A DNA stretch of 64,000 bases from Bacteroidales bacterium (GCA_025210735.1 JAOARD010000013.1:1-64000), one strand, 5' to 3'. Positions 33,923 through 44,894 are shown, numbered from the stretch's first letter. Notes: generated by a model not told the origin, from the letters alone. Numbers and translations: made by a program.

Positions 33923-36274
33923 TCACCTGACAATAATTTTAAATTGTTCTGTAAACAGATCTGAATATACATATACTACATATATGCCGGTGTCTAACTT
34001 GCTTAAGTCTAAAGGTATCACCTCTTTTTTAGAGGTCATATCTACTTCCTGAGTTACTAATACTTGTCCGGAAGATGATACAATCTGAATTATTATATTC
34101 TCAACTTTTGATAATAAATCTAATTGTAGATCTGCTTTTCCTTCGGTTATTACATTTGGGAATGTATTTGCCTCTTTTACAATATTAATAGCTTTGTCTC
34201 TTTGATAAGGTACATTAATTGTATCAGAGCTTAAAATACACCCATATATATTTTGTGCTTTTACATGATAACTACCGCTTTGTGAGACATTATACATTGG
34301 TTCTCTTGCATCAACTATAGGTATATTGTTTCTATACCATTGATGGTTTGTATCGTCATCGTCATCAACAATTAATTTATGGTAATCTATTCTTATTACT
34401 GGGTCAAGAGGCGATTTAAGTACATTTATGCTATACTCTGTTGATATAGCATAAGAGTCGTTAATGTTTAACGAAGGTCTCTTTTCACCTGAATTTATAT
34501 ATCTGAATGATATTTTCTTACTTTTTTCATTACCTTCCAGTATCTCAACTTCGTCATCGAATATCCAACTATATTGTACTTCTTCTTTTAAATCACCTAC
34601 TTCTGCTTGTAATGTAATGGTATCAGTAGGGCAATAACTTGTTCCTGTCATTTTTATAGAGGCACAAGGATTTATTAAAACAGAATTTTCCAATGTAACA
34701 GATTCTGTATTGCCAATGGTTGCTGAAATAGAGTATCTTCCAGGTCTGTTGTATACAACTTTTATAATACTGTTATTTTCGGTTTCAAATACCTTGGCAT
34801 CTTTGTCTGTCACCCATCTTATTTGTGTTGTATTCTTTTTTTCGTGTTCTGCAAGTTTTACTCTGTATACTATTGTGTCTAGCGGACACGCTATTCTTGG
34901 TATAATATTTATTCTTGTACTGGATGCTGTATTATATGGGTCATATCCTTCAAGTGATTCTGTGCCACTATTACCCGGATCTAACCAGAATTTTAATTGA
35001 TTTTCAGGTGCTTCGTAGTAGTTCCAGGAGTATGACATTTTCTGATACAGGTCATTAAAATTATATGAACAGGATGCCTCTCCGCCAGTTAATGTACCAA
35101 TAACTTGTCCGTCTTTATTTAATAGAGGGCTACCAGAAGAGCCACCCTCCGTTGTACCGATATCCCATTTTCGTATTAACCAGTGTGAATTAGTAAGAAA
35201 ATGAGATCCGTAATTCGAGGTTGTTGTAGAATCATAATCAACACTAATCTTTTTTATATCCGCACTGGGATGATGTATACAAGACGAGTATTTGTTTCCA
35301 TTTTCAGAAGCACTCCAGCCCAGATAGTATGGCTGAAATTGCTCTGGAGGGGTTGTTGATAGCTGAAGAAGCGTGAAATCTAACCTGTTGTTTGCTCCTG
35401 TAGCAATTAGTTTAGATCCCGATATAGACTGTTTTGACGAAGCATTATTGCTTCCGCAGTATGAGCTTTCGTAGTTAAACAGAAAAACAGCATCCTTTGC
35501 CACCTCTTCTGAATTTATACAGTGATTTGCTGTAAGAAAATAAGGTGTTTCGTCGCTGTTGGTGTTATTTACAAGAGCACCGGTACAATAATATCCGTCA
35601 AAAAATATACGGGCAATAGATCTTTTAGTATCTTGATAAGCACTTCCTTCGTCACAATTTATATTTACATTACAACTACCTGATGCAAAAATACCTTTGT
35701 CTTTTTTGTCAAATACTCCTAAAAAGTCATATACAATTTTGTCAATTATCAGTGTCGGTATATCCTCTGCTGGATTTGTGTGTATATACTGAACAACAAC
35801 TTTGTCGCTTTTTACAGGAGCAATTGCCAAACGTTTAGATGGTTTATTATTACTACTTGTAAAAGCTCCTCTATAATATGTTTTGTCTCTATTGTATACA
35901 AACAGCATTCCTCCATCTGGGAGCTCAAAATTTGAGAATATTACCTGAATGCTTTTAGCATCCTTTGCGTATATACCGGTTTCCCAAATCTTGTAATTGT
36001 TATCTGCTGTGTACCATTTACCATGGGTATTACTGTTAATAGTAATACTTATAGCTTCACCAAATTTTCCTTTTTTATATCTGTACGGAGAGTTATCAGA
36101 TGTAACAGATTCAAATGTTCTGATATTCTTTATTCTCGTTTTATCAATTTTAATGAATGAAGATTTTGTAGCTCTTCGTTTATTATAGTTATAAGGAAAC
36201 ATATCTTTTGTGATTTGTCCTGGGGCAGAAGAGGAGAAAATTAGAAGGAATATTGCATAGTAGATTTTTTTCAT
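33923..36274 (-). CDS. Secreted Lys-C-like serine protease with T9SS sorting tail
   Basis: 783 residues. A signal peptide (MKKIYYAIFLLIFSSSAPGQ) precedes a pro-region and a trypsin-fold domain with the triad H251 (FLTANHC), D299 (NRLDFTLLQL) and S380 (TEGGSSGSPLLN). This resembles lysyl endopeptidase/API-type enzymes of the phylum. C-terminal PKD/Ig-like segments (about 455-700) contain paired cysteines. The last 80 residues end DLSKLDTGIYVVYVYSDLFT...IIVR, a type A C-terminal sorting domain. It should be exported by the T9SS whose translocon sprA lies close by. Substrate specificity is inferred. Confidence 0.85.
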   Translation of the reverse strand: MKKIYYAIFLLIFSSSAPGQITKDMFPYNYNKRRATKSSFIKIDKTRIKNIRTFESVTSDNSPYRYKKGKFGEAISITINSNTHGKWYTADNNYKIWETGIYAKDAKSIQVIFSNFELPDGGMLFVYNRDKTYYRGAFTSSNNKPSKRLAIAPVKSDKVVVQYIHTNPAEDIPTLIIDKIVYDFLGVFDKKDKGIFASGSCNVNINCDEGSAYQDTKRSIARIFFDGYYCTGALVNNTNSDETPYFLTANHCINSEEVAKDAVFLFNYESSYCGSNNASSKQSISGSKLIATGANNRLDFTLLQLSTTPPEQFQPYYLGWSASENGNKYSSCIHHPSADIKKISVDYDSTTTSNYGSHFLTNSHWLIRKWDIGTTEGGSSGSPLLNKDGQVIGTLTGGEASCSYNFNDLYQKMSYSWNYYEAPENQLKFWLDPGNSGTESLEGYDPYNTASSTRINIIPRIACPLDTIVYRVKLAEHEKKNTTQIRWVTDKDAKVFETENNSIIKVVYNRPGRYSISATIGNTESVTLENSVLINPCASIKMTGTSYCPTDTITLQAEVGDLKEEVQYSWIFDDEVEILEGNEKSKKISFRYINSGEKRPSLNINDSYAISTEYSINVLKSPLDPVIRIDYHKLIVDDDDDTNHQWYRNNIPIVDAREPMYNVSQSGSYHVKAQNIYGCILSSDTINVPYQRDKAINIVKEANTFPNVITEGKADLQLDLLSKVENIIIQIVSSSGQVLVTQEVDMTSKKEVIPLDLSKLDTGIYVVYVYSDLFTEQFKIIVR

Positions 36275-36385
36275 ATTGTTCCTTTAAATTTTGATGAAGA
36301 ATAAATTTCAGTATTTGTGAAATATTGTTTTTCTAAGCCAACGATTTATGTATTTTTACATTACGAAAGAGACACAAAACACTAT

Positions 36386-36967
36386 ATGTACGAATATTTA
36401 AAAGGATTAGTTACAGAAATTTCACCAACTTATATTGTGGTAGAAGTGAATGGGGTAGGGTATTTTATCAATATATCTCTATATTCATTTGGGTTAATTG
36501 GCAGTAAAACAGAAGTTAAACTTTTTGTTCATCAGGTTGTGCGTGAAGATGCACACGTGTTTTATGGTTTTGTTCAGAAAAGTGAACGAGAAGTATTTCG
36601 GAATTTGATATCGATTTCCGGCGTTGGACCTAATACAGCAAGAGTGATGTTATCTTCATTATCGCCTGCAGAGATAACTGATGCAATAGTATCTGAGGAT
36701 GTTAAAATACTGAAAACAATTAAGGGTATAGGCGAAAAATCTGCAAAAAGAATAGTTGTTGAGCTTAAAGATAAATTATCAAAAGGAGTAGAAAACATAG
36801 AAATAAAGAACGTTGAGCACAATAGAAATAAAGATGAAGCGTTATCTGCTTTAGTAATGTTGGGATTTATGAAAAACAGTGTTGAAAAGGTTCTTAAAAA
36901 GATTGTTAACGAATCTGATAATCTTTCCGTAGAAGAGTTAGTTAAAAGAGCATTGAAAGAATTATAA
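36386..36967 (+). CDS. ruvA: Holliday junction DNA helicase subunit RuvA
   Basis: 193 residues from ATG 36386 (MYEYLKGLVTEISPTYIVVE). A longer frame from GTG 36317 is rejected because RuvA begins with the OB-fold strand seen at the ATG. Helix-hairpin-helix motifs ISISGVGPNTARVMLSSL and IKGIGEKSAKRIVVELKDK follow, and a flexible linker leads to the RuvB-contacting domain III (DEALSALVMLGFMKNSVEK). It binds Holliday junctions and recruits RuvB. sprA starts 10 bp later, so the two are co-transcribed, an arrangement common in Bacteroidota. Confidence 0.95.
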   Translation: MYEYLKGLVTEISPTYIVVEVNGVGYFINISLYSFGLIGSKTEVKLFVHQVVREDAHVFYGFVQKSEREVFRNLISISGVGPNTARVMLSSLSPAEITDAIVSEDVKILKTIKGIGEKSAKRIVVELKDKLSKGVENIEIKNVEHNRNKDEALSALVMLGFMKNSVEKVLKKIVNESDNLSVEELVKRALKEL

Positions 36968-36977
36968 TAAAATATTC

Positions 36978-39900
36978 ATGACCATACTAAAAAAATATTT
37001 ATTACCATCTATATTTCTACTAGCCATTGCATGGTTCATTATCAACCCCGGATATTCAGGAATAGTTGATGCTGTAGAAAGTATATTGCCGGAAAATGAT
37101 TCAATAAAGGATAAAACATCTTTAGAGAAACTTCCCAGCATAACAGATATTAAGAGTCCGTTGATTCCTAAAACTAGCCCTAAATTAGATCTGGAAATTG
37201 TTTTTGATTCAGAGAAGGGTGAGTATGTGGTAAGACAGAAGCTGGGAAACAAAGATTTTGGTGTTCCTAAGTATATGAGTGTTGATGAGTTTAAATCGTA
37301 TGACTTTGAACAGTCGATATATAAATACTGGAAAGAGAAATCTGATAATGCACGAATGGCCGGAGGCGATAACAGGCTTGTTGGAGGAAGGCTGAGAATT
37401 GGAGGAGGAGCTTTAGATAAGGTTCTTGGAGATAATGCTATTGAGATTATCCCTCAGGGTAGTGCAGAGCTATCATTAGGTGTTAAGATTAACAAACAGG
37501 ATAACCCTGTGTTAATGGAGAACCAAAAAAGTACTGTTAACTTTGATTATGACTCAAAAATTCAAGCGAATGTAACCGGAAAGGTAGGAGATAAGTTTAA
37601 AGTGAACTTTGATTACAATACAGAGGCAACATTCGATTTTGAGAATAATGTTAAGATAGAGTATAAGGGAGATGAAGACGAGATAATTCAGCGAATAGAA
37701 GCTGGTAATGTAACATTCCCTTTGAGTGGAACGCTTATAACTGGAAGTCAGAGCCTTTTTGGTATTAAAACCGATTTGCAGTTCGGTAAACTCTCTGTAT
37801 CAGGAGTATTCTCGCAGCAACGTGGAGAGTCTTCGGTAATTGAAGTTAAAGGAGGTGCTCAAACACAGAGTTTTGAGATAAGAGCCGATGAGTACGAGGC
37901 AAACAAACACTTTTTCTTAGCACAATATTTCCGTGAGAATTATAATAAATTTGTAGCAACACTTCCGCTAATAAACTCAGGAATAAAGATTACAAGGGTA
38001 GAGGTTTGGGTAACCAATAAAACTTCTGAGTTTGAGAACTCAAGAAATATTCTTGGTCTTATGGATCTTGCAGAACGTGGAGCAAATATATCTAATCCAC
38101 TAATTAATAGTGTAACATCTGGTGATAATCCTATGAATCTGCCGGATAATAAACTTAACGATCTGTATACTGATCTTAAGACACTTCCGGGAGTTAGAGC
38201 TATTGAGTCACTAAATTCAACACTAAACGGATATAAGAACTTTAAGGTTGGTAGAGATTATGAGAAGATAGAGAGTGCCCGTAAGCTTGACACACGAGAA
38301 TATAAAGTAAACTACGATCTTGGATTTGTTACTGTTAATACATCACTTAATAACGATGAGGTTCTGGCGGTTGCTTTTGAATTTCAGAGTGGAGGAAAGA
38401 CGTATCAGGTTGGAGAATTTTCTAATGATGTAAAAGCTCCTGATGTTCTTATGCTTAAGCTGATAAAAGGAACGAATATAACACCTAAGTTAAATACATG
38501 GCATCTTATGATGAAGAACGTGTATGCAACAGGAGGTTACCAGTTGAGTAGCGATGGATTTTTCCTTGATGTAATGTATGAGGACGATAAAGCAGGAACA
38601 TCTATTAACTATATTCCGGCAGGAAATCTTAATAAGAAGATGTTGCTTCAGGTACTTGGATTTGACCGTGTGAATAATCAGGGATTCCCAACACCAGATG
38701 CGATATATGATTATGTTGAGGGGGTAACAGTATTATCTTCGAATGGACGAGTATTTCTTCCTACACTAGAACCTTTTGGTCAGGATCTTTACGATAAGTT
38801 TGATGATCCGAATCTGGCACAGAAATATGCATTTACGGCTCTTTATGACTCTACAATAACAAAAGCAAAAGAACAGACAGTAAAGAATAAGTTTAAGATA
38901 ATTGGATCGTTTAAATCATCAGGAGGGTCTGATATACAACTTAATGCAATGAATATTCCTAAAGGATCTGTAAAGGTTACTGCCGGAGGTATTGAGCTTG
39001 TTGAGAATATTGATTTTACAGTTGATTATACATTAGGAAGGGTGAAGATTGTAAACCCTGCTTATCTGGAATCTGGAACGCCTTTAAGGATATCGACAGA
39101 GAGTAATTCGTTATTTAATGTTCAGACTAAGACATTATTAGGGACACACCTGAACTATCAGTTTAATGACGATTTTAATATTGGTGCAACCATAATGAGT
39201 TTGTCAGAACGTCCGTTAACGCAGAAAGTAGATTTTGGTAATCAGCCAATACATAACGTTATATGGGGACTTGACGGGTCATATAAAACAGAATCGAGAT
39301 TCCTGACAAAACTTGTTGATAAAATTCCTCTGATTGAAACAAAGGAGATATCAAGTATTGCTGTATCAGGTGAATTTGCACAGTTCTTGCCAGGACAATC
39401 TAAAGCTGTTGGTAATTCAGGTGTTACGTATCTTGATGATTTTGAGGGTGCAGAGAGTCCTATGACGCTGGAGGATAAATATTCATGGTATCTTGCCAGT
39501 GTACCTCAGTTGCAGCCAAATCTGTTTAAGGAGTCGTCAGAAACAGGTCTCGGAACAGGATTTAACCGTGCACGTATAGCATGGTATAATATAGATCCAA
39601 TATTCCAGAGAGACGAAGCCCTTACACCATCACATATTAAATCTGATGATGATCAGCAATCTAACCATTATGTAAGGGAGGTTTATGAACAGGAACTTTT
39701 TCCTGCAAAGGAGTCGCAGAACTATGAGATAAACAGATTAAGTACATTTGACCTTACATATTATCCGGACGAGAGAGGCCCGTATAACTACGAGACAGCA
39801 GGTACACCTTATTCAGCAGGTATAAACAATCAGGGTAAGCTATCTAATCCAGCATCAAGATGGGGGGGGATTATGCGTAAGCTTACAAATAATAACTTTG

Positions 39901-42900
39901 AGCAATCTAATGTTGAATATATTGAGTTCTGGTTAATGGATCCGTTTATATATGATCCGGATCATAAAGGTGGAGATCTTTATATAAATCTTGGTAGCGT
40001 GTCAGAGGATATACTTAAAGACTCAAGAAAGACATTTGAGAATGGTATGCCAAAGGATGCTCTTGTTGTTGATGTAGATACAACTGTATGGGGACGTGTC
40101 CCTATTAAACAACCTGTTACAAAATATTTTGATAACACTTCAGGTTCACGACAATATCAGGATATTGGTTTAGATGGTCTTAATAATACAGATGAGCAAT
40201 CGTTCTTTTCGAGTTATGTAAGTTACATTACTGCTAATGTAACTAATGCTGCCAGAAGAGACTCAATTGTATTTGACCCGTCTGGTGATGACTTTCTTTC
40301 TAATCGTGGATCGGCACAGGATCAGGCAAAGATGTCAATTCTGAATAGATATAAGTATTATAATAACCCTCAAGGTAATACTCCTGAGGGACAGGGTACT
40401 GCAAATTCATCAACACTTAGTCCTGACAAAGAGGATATTAATGATGATAATACCCTTAGTGAAGTTGAGGCATATTATCAGTATAAAATAAGCCTTCGTC
40501 CAGAAGATCTTGTACAGGGTGGAAGATATATAACAGATATTGCAGAGAACGATAGTCATAAACTTCCTAATGGTACAGTTGGAAAAGTAAAGTGGTACCA
40601 GTTTAAAATTCCGGTATCAGAATTCAGTGGAAAATACGGACCAATTGATGACTTTACATCAATTAGGTTTATGCGTATGTTCCTTAAGAACTTTAATGAC
40701 AAGGTAGTATTACGTTTTGCAACATTTAAACTTGTACGTAGTGAGTGGCGTAAGATTGATAAATCATTCTCTGTAGGTCACGAAGGATTATCTACTCCGG
40801 AATCTTCAAATACAAACTTTGTTGTTTCAACTGTGAGTATTGAGAAGAATGGTAACCGTAGCCCGATTCCTTATGTGTTACCTCCGGGTATTGAGAGAGA
40901 GAAAGATTATACTACAAATCAGACAATACGCCAAAATGAGCAGGCTCTATCTATTAAGATTGAGGATTTGAAGGATGGTGATGCAAGGGCTATATATAAA
41001 CAGACAGCTTTTGATATAAGAAGTTATAACAAGTTGAAACTAGAGGTGCATGCTGAGGCTGTACGCGATGGCGAGTTAAAAGATAAGGATCTGAATCTGT
41101 TTATACGTTTAGGATCTGACTTTAAAGATAATTATTACGAGTATGAGATTCCTTTACACCTAACACCTTTCGGAAGTAATATTGATCAGCTTATATGGCC
41201 TGAAGATAACAGACTTAATCTTGATCTTCAGAAATTTGTTGATCTTAAGTTATCAAGAAATAAAGCAATGAAGAAGGATGCCAATGTATCGTATACAACG
41301 CGTTATACTCTTAAGGATGGTGAAAACTATTTGAGTATTGCCGGAAATCCTACTATGGCAAACATTCAGACAATGGTAATTGGAATAAGAAACCCTGCTC
41401 AGAATGTAGCAACGGTAAGTACCGATGACGGTTTATCTAAATCGGCAGAGATTTGGGTTAATGAGTTGCGTGTATCTAATCCGGATGAGTCTGGTGGGTG
41501 GGCTGCTTCTGGAAGAATGACAACTAAGCTTGCTGATTTTGCAACAATATCGCTTGCCGGAAGTATTACAATGCCGGGATTTGGTAGTATTGACAAAAAG
41601 GTTCATGAATTAAGTAAAGACAAGATATACTCTTATGATATTACAACAAACTTCAGACTTGGTAAATTCTTTCCTGAACAACTGAAGGTTAATATGCCAC
41701 TGTTTGTTGGTTTCTCACAAGGCTTTATAAATCCTATGTACGATCCGGTGAATACCGATGTTAAGCTTGATGAGTCTCTTAAGAACTATGATACTAAAGC
41801 AGAGAAGGATTCTATAAAATTTGTAGCACAGGATTTTACAGAGCGTAAGAGCTTGAATTTCTCGAATATTCAGGTAAACAGATCATCTAAAAAACCACAG
41901 TTTTACGATCCTGCAAACTTCTCGTTGAGTTACTCGTATAATTCACAGTTTCATAGAGATATAAATACTAAGTATAATTATAGTAAGACATATAAGGGGG
42001 CATTTAACTATGTATATAATATGCGTCCTAAACCGGTTACACCGTTTAAGAGAGTGAACTTTCTGAAATCAAAGTATACAAGATTAATATCAGATTTTAA
42101 CTTTTTCTATCTTCCGTCGCAGTTATCATTCAGAACAGATATTACGCGTCAGTATACAGAGGTTAAGTTCAGAAATATTACACAACCAGATCTTGATATG
42201 CCAACATCTGTTAATAAGGATTTCTTATGGAACAGGTATTATACAATGAAATTTGATCTTACACAATCGTTAAAGTTGGATTATAAGGCAACAGTACGTT
42301 CACGTATTCAGGAGCCTGATACAATATTTGGTGTTGTGAACAAAGACAGATATAGTGCGGAGTATGATTATTGGAAAAAAGAGGTGTGGTCAAGTATAAT
42401 GGATGGTGGAGATCCTATACAATATAATCATACTATTGATGCAAGTTACAGGGTGCCAATTAATAAGTTGCCAATGCTGGATTGGACATCGGCAAATGTT
42501 AATTACTCTGCTAACTATAGTTGGGATTACATGCCGTATACTGCCGATACATTGAATGTTGGAAATAAGATTCAGAACTCAACAGTGATTCAGGCAAATG
42601 GTCAGCTTAACTTCCTTAAACTATATAATAAAGTAAAATATCTGAAAGGAATTAATCAGGAGTTTGACAGGCTTGAGAGGGCAAAAAAGAGGAAGAAAAA
42701 AGTTGAAGTTCAGTTTACGGCAGATAATCAACGTTTGAGAGCACGCAGTACTAAACGAATAAAGCATAATTTAGGTACAACAAGTGTAAGTGTTAGAATT
42801 ACTGATGATAGCGGAAACAGAATTGATAGTCTTGAGTATAAAGCAATAGATAAAAATACAGTAAGAATAAAATCGTTTGTGGCTGTTCCGAAAGCACAGA

Positions 42901-44351
42901 TTACTGTAACAGGAAAAATTGCTGAAAAGGAGAAGATAGGACGAATAATTACTCGTACCGGATTACGTTTGCTGATGAGTGTGAGAGATTTTAGAATATC
43001 TTACTCTCTTAATCAGGGAACATTTGTTCCTGGTTATGACAGAAGTTCAAGTTGGTTCGGAATGTCTGGTTCTGCGCCTGGAGTACCTTTTATACTGGGA
43101 TATCAGGATAATAACTTTGGACAAAAGGCTCTTGATAATGGTTGGTTAACAAATAACCCAAGATTTAACTCATACTATACAATGAATACAAACAGAACGC
43201 TTGTATTAAGATCTAAAGTAGAGTTAATAAAAGGATTAAAGATTGACCTTACTGCAAACAGGAGTTATTCAAAGAATTCTCAACAGTTATTTGGAGGTCC
43301 GCAGAATGTTGAACAGATGCAGACATATAACGGAAACTTCTCAATGTCGGTTATCACTTTAAAAACAGCATTTGAATTCCCTGATGGTGATAATAACTTT
43401 AAGTCATCAGCTTATGAAGACTTTAAAGCATACAGGAGAATAATCTCTAACAGACAGGCTGATGCATTTTTGAATTCAGGCAAGAGCGTAGCTAATAATG
43501 AGATTGATCCGTCAAAGAGTGATAGTGAAGGATATCGCGAAGGATTTGGATCAACATCGCAGGAGGTTATTCTTCCGGCGTTCTTAGCTGCATATACTGG
43601 TCAGGATGCAAGTAAAGTAGATTTAAAACTTATTAAAGATATTCCTGCACCAAACTGGAAGATCACATTTAATACACTCTCAACATTTTATGGTCTCAAG
43701 AAGACATTTAAAACATTTAATATAAATCATAGTTATTCATCTGTATATAGTATCGGTTCGTTCCTGAATGGATCAAACTATAATATACAAGATGGAGTTA
43801 TTGTTGTAGATGTTGATAAACTTGATGCACAGAGAAACCTTCCGTCTGAGATGCTTGTATCCGGAGGTATATCTATAAGTGAAAAGTTTTCACCGCTTGT
43901 TGGATTTGATTTAACAACTAATAGTAATATTACTGGTAGATTTGCTTACAACAGATCGCGTAATCTTACATTTGGTTTTGAGAACAACCAACTTGTAGAG
44001 GATTATAGTAAGGAGTGGATTATTGGTTTAGGATATAGATTTACTGATTTGTCGTTCATATTCAAATCATCAACAAATAGTAAAATGATGAATAGCACAC
44101 TTAACCTGAGAGCTGATTTTGGTATAAAAGATAATATCAATATTATACGAAAACTATCTGAAGATGTTAATGATGTAACAGGCGGACGAAGATCATTCTC
44201 ATTAAGAGCAACAGCTGATATGGTGATTTCCAGTCAGTTAAACTTTATCTTCTATTTTGAGAGAAAATCAGATACTCCTTATACATCAGCTAGTTACAAG
44301 CGTTCTGATACGCAAGTAGGTTTCACGTTAAGATTTAATTTGTCACAATAG
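36978..44351 (+). CDS. sprA: T9SS outer-membrane translocon SprA (SOV)
   Basis: 2457 residues. SprA is a giant 36-strand outer-membrane barrel through which T9SS cargo leaves the cell. The N-terminal hydrophobic segment (LLPSIFLLAIAWFIINPGYS) acts as signal. Recognisable stretches are GGDNRLVGGRLRIGGGALDK, NFDYDSKIQANVTGKVGDKF, SQQRGESSVIEVKGGAQTQS, YLDDFEGAESPM (a strongly conserved SprA hallmark) and EIWVNELRVSNPDESGGWA. The barrel ends with strand VGFTLRFNLSQ. Length fits the family (about 2300-2500). Neighbours ruvA and gcvH are the expected ones. The nearby proteins with sorting tails are probable clients. Confidence 0.96.
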   Translation: MTILKKYLLPSIFLLAIAWFIINPGYSGIVDAVESILPENDSIKDKTSLEKLPSITDIKSPLIPKTSPKLDLEIVFDSEKGEYVVRQKLGNKDFGVPKYMSVDEFKSYDFEQSIYKYWKEKSDNARMAGGDNRLVGGRLRIGGGALDKVLGDNAIEIIPQGSAELSLGVKINKQDNPVLMENQKSTVNFDYDSKIQANVTGKVGDKFKVNFDYNTEATFDFENNVKIEYKGDEDEIIQRIEAGNVTFPLSGTLITGSQSLFGIKTDLQFGKLSVSGVFSQQRGESSVIEVKGGAQTQSFEIRADEYEANKHFFLAQYFRENYNKFVATLPLINSGIKITRVEVWVTNKTSEFENSRNILGLMDLAERGANISNPLINSVTSGDNPMNLPDNKLNDLYTDLKTLPGVRAIESLNSTLNGYKNFKVGRDYEKIESARKLDTREYKVNYDLGFVTVNTSLNNDEVLAVAFEFQSGGKTYQVGEFSNDVKAPDVLMLKLIKGTNITPKLNTWHLMMKNVYATGGYQLSSDGFFLDVMYEDDKAGTSINYIPAGNLNKKMLLQVLGFDRVNNQGFPTPDAIYDYVEGVTVLSSNGRVFLPTLEPFGQDLYDKFDDPNLAQKYAFTALYDSTITKAKEQTVKNKFKIIGSFKSSGGSDIQLNAMNIPKGSVKVTAGGIELVENIDFTVDYTLGRVKIVNPAYLESGTPLRISTESNSLFNVQTKTLLGTHLNYQFNDDFNIGATIMSLSERPLTQKVDFGNQPIHNVIWGLDGSYKTESRFLTKLVDKIPLIETKEISSIAVSGEFAQFLPGQSKAVGNSGVTYLDDFEGAESPMTLEDKYSWYLASVPQLQPNLFKESSETGLGTGFNRARIAWYNIDPIFQRDEALTPSHIKSDDDQQSNHYVREVYEQELFPAKESQNYEINRLSTFDLTYYPDERGPYNYETAGTPYSAGINNQGKLSNPASRWGGIMRKLTNNNFEQSNVEYIEFWLMDPFIYDPDHKGGDLYINLGSVSEDILKDSRKTFENGMPKDALVVDVDTTVWGRVPIKQPVTKYFDNTSGSRQYQDIGLDGLNNTDEQSFFSSYVSYITANVTNAARRDSIVFDPSGDDFLSNRGSAQDQAKMSILNRYKYYNNPQGNTPEGQGTANSSTLSPDKEDINDDNTLSEVEAYYQYKISLRPEDLVQGGRYITDIAENDSHKLPNGTVGKVKWYQFKIPVSEFSGKYGPIDDFTSIRFMRMFLKNFNDKVVLRFATFKLVRSEWRKIDKSFSVGHEGLSTPESSNTNFVVSTVSIEKNGNRSPIPYVLPPGIEREKDYTTNQTIRQNEQALSIKIEDLKDGDARAIYKQTAFDIRSYNKLKLEVHAEAVRDGELKDKDLNLFIRLGSDFKDNYYEYEIPLHLTPFGSNIDQLIWPEDNRLNLDLQKFVDLKLSRNKAMKKDANVSYTTRYTLKDGENYLSIAGNPTMANIQTMVIGIRNPAQNVATVSTDDGLSKSAEIWVNELRVSNPDESGGWAASGRMTTKLADFATISLAGSITMPGFGSIDKKVHELSKDKIYSYDITTNFRLGKFFPEQLKVNMPLFVGFSQGFINPMYDPVNTDVKLDESLKNYDTKAEKDSIKFVAQDFTERKSLNFSNIQVNRSSKKPQFYDPANFSLSYSYNSQFHRDINTKYNYSKTYKGAFNYVYNMRPKPVTPFKRVNFLKSKYTRLISDFNFFYLPSQLSFRTDITRQYTEVKFRNITQPDLDMPTSVNKDFLWNRYYTMKFDLTQSLKLDYKATVRSRIQEPDTIFGVVNKDRYSAEYDYWKKEVWSSIMDGGDPIQYNHTIDASYRVPINKLPMLDWTSANVNYSANYSWDYMPYTADTLNVGNKIQNSTVIQANGQLNFLKLYNKVKYLKGINQEFDRLERAKKRKKKVEVQFTADNQRLRARSTKRIKHNLGTTSVSVRITDDSGNRIDSLEYKAIDKNTVRIKSFVAVPKAQITVTGKIAEKEKIGRIITRTGLRLLMSVRDFRISYSLNQGTFVPGYDRSSSWFGMSGSAPGVPFILGYQDNNFGQKALDNGWLTNNPRFNSYYTMNTNRTLVLRSKVELIKGLKIDLTANRSYSKNSQQLFGGPQNVEQMQTYNGNFSMSVITLKTAFEFPDGDNNFKSSAYEDFKAYRRIISNRQADAFLNSGKSVANNEIDPSKSDSEGYREGFGSTSQEVILPAFLAAYTGQDASKVDLKLIKDIPAPNWKITFNTLSTFYGLKKTFKTFNINHSYSSVYSIGSFLNGSNYNIQDGVIVVDVDKLDAQRNLPSEMLVSGGISISEKFSPLVGFDLTTNSNITGRFAYNRSRNLTFGFENNQLVEDYSKEWIIGLGYRFTDLSFIFKSSTNSKMMNSTLNLRADFGIKDNINIIRKLSEDVNDVTGGRRSFSLRATADMVISSQLNFIFYFERKSDTPYTSASYKRSDTQVGFTLRFNLSQ

Positions 44352-44379
44352 TTGATTTAACAAAAAATAGTTATTTTTG
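44352..44379 (+). promoter_or_regulatory. Candidate promoter of gcvH
   Basis: TTG (44352-44354), 17 nt, then TATTTTTG (44372-44379), matching the -7 TAnnTTTG element well but the -33 element and spacing only partly. It lies 40 bp before the gcvH start, immediately after the sprA stop. Confidence 0.4.
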
Positions 44380-44418
44380 AGGCTGAAAAGATAATTAACG
44401 TTTTTAAATATAAATGAT

Positions 44419-44799
44419 ATGAACGTTCCACAAGATTTAAAGTACACTAAAGATCACGAATGGATTCGTGTTGAAGGTGATGAGGCTGTAATTGGTGTTA
44501 CAGACTTTGCTCAGGGCGAGTTAGGAGATGTAGTTTTTGTTGAGATAGAGACTGAAGGTGAAACTCTTGATAAAGAAGAAGTTTTTGGTACTATTGAGGC
44601 AGTTAAAACTGTATCTGATATGTTTATGCCTATTGCCGGTGAGGTAATTGAGGTTAATCCGGTTCTTGAGGATACTCCGGATATTGTAAATAAAGATCCT
44701 TTTGGAGAGGGTTGGATGATCAAATTAAAGATTACTAATCCAGCTGAGCTTGATGAGCTATTGTCAGCAGAGCAGTACGCTGAAGTTATTAAAGCATAG
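44419..44799 (+). CDS. gcvH: Glycine cleavage system H protein
   Basis: 126 residues, a lipoylated carrier that shuttles the aminomethyl group between the P, T and L proteins. Landmarks are LKYTKDHEWIRVEGDEAVIG, ITDFAQGELGDVVFVEI-like strands, lipoylation site K63 in GTIEAVKTVSDMFMP, and GEGWMIKLK near the end. Length matches the family. The genes for P, T and L are not in this window, so they must be elsewhere. It is followed by a clear terminator and preceded by sprA, as in related genomes. Confidence 0.96.
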   Translation: MNVPQDLKYTKDHEWIRVEGDEAVIGVTDFAQGELGDVVFVEIETEGETLDKEEVFGTIEAVKTVSDMFMPIAGEVIEVNPVLEDTPDIVNKDPFGEGWMIKLKITNPAELDELLSAEQYAEVIKA

Positions 44800-44815
44800 T
44801 AATATATAATGAATT

Positions 44816-44845
44816 AACCCCGCACTATGCTGCGGGGTTTTTTTA
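44816..44845 (+). terminator. gcvH terminator
   Basis: AACCCCGCA (44816-44824) and TGCGGGGTT (44831-44839) form a 9-bp GC-rich stem with a 6-nt loop, followed by a run of T. It is a textbook intrinsic terminator. Confidence 0.9.
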
Positions 44846-44894
44846 TATATAAAGGTTAATAGATATATAACCTTTGAAAAACAAATTTTGGAAT

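Noticed and set aside
44874..44894. TTG start for the START-like protein
   Set aside because: The ATG seven codons later gives the expected N-terminal strand; the same reasoning was applied to TTG/GTG extensions at 644, 12450, 24837, 26106 and 36317.
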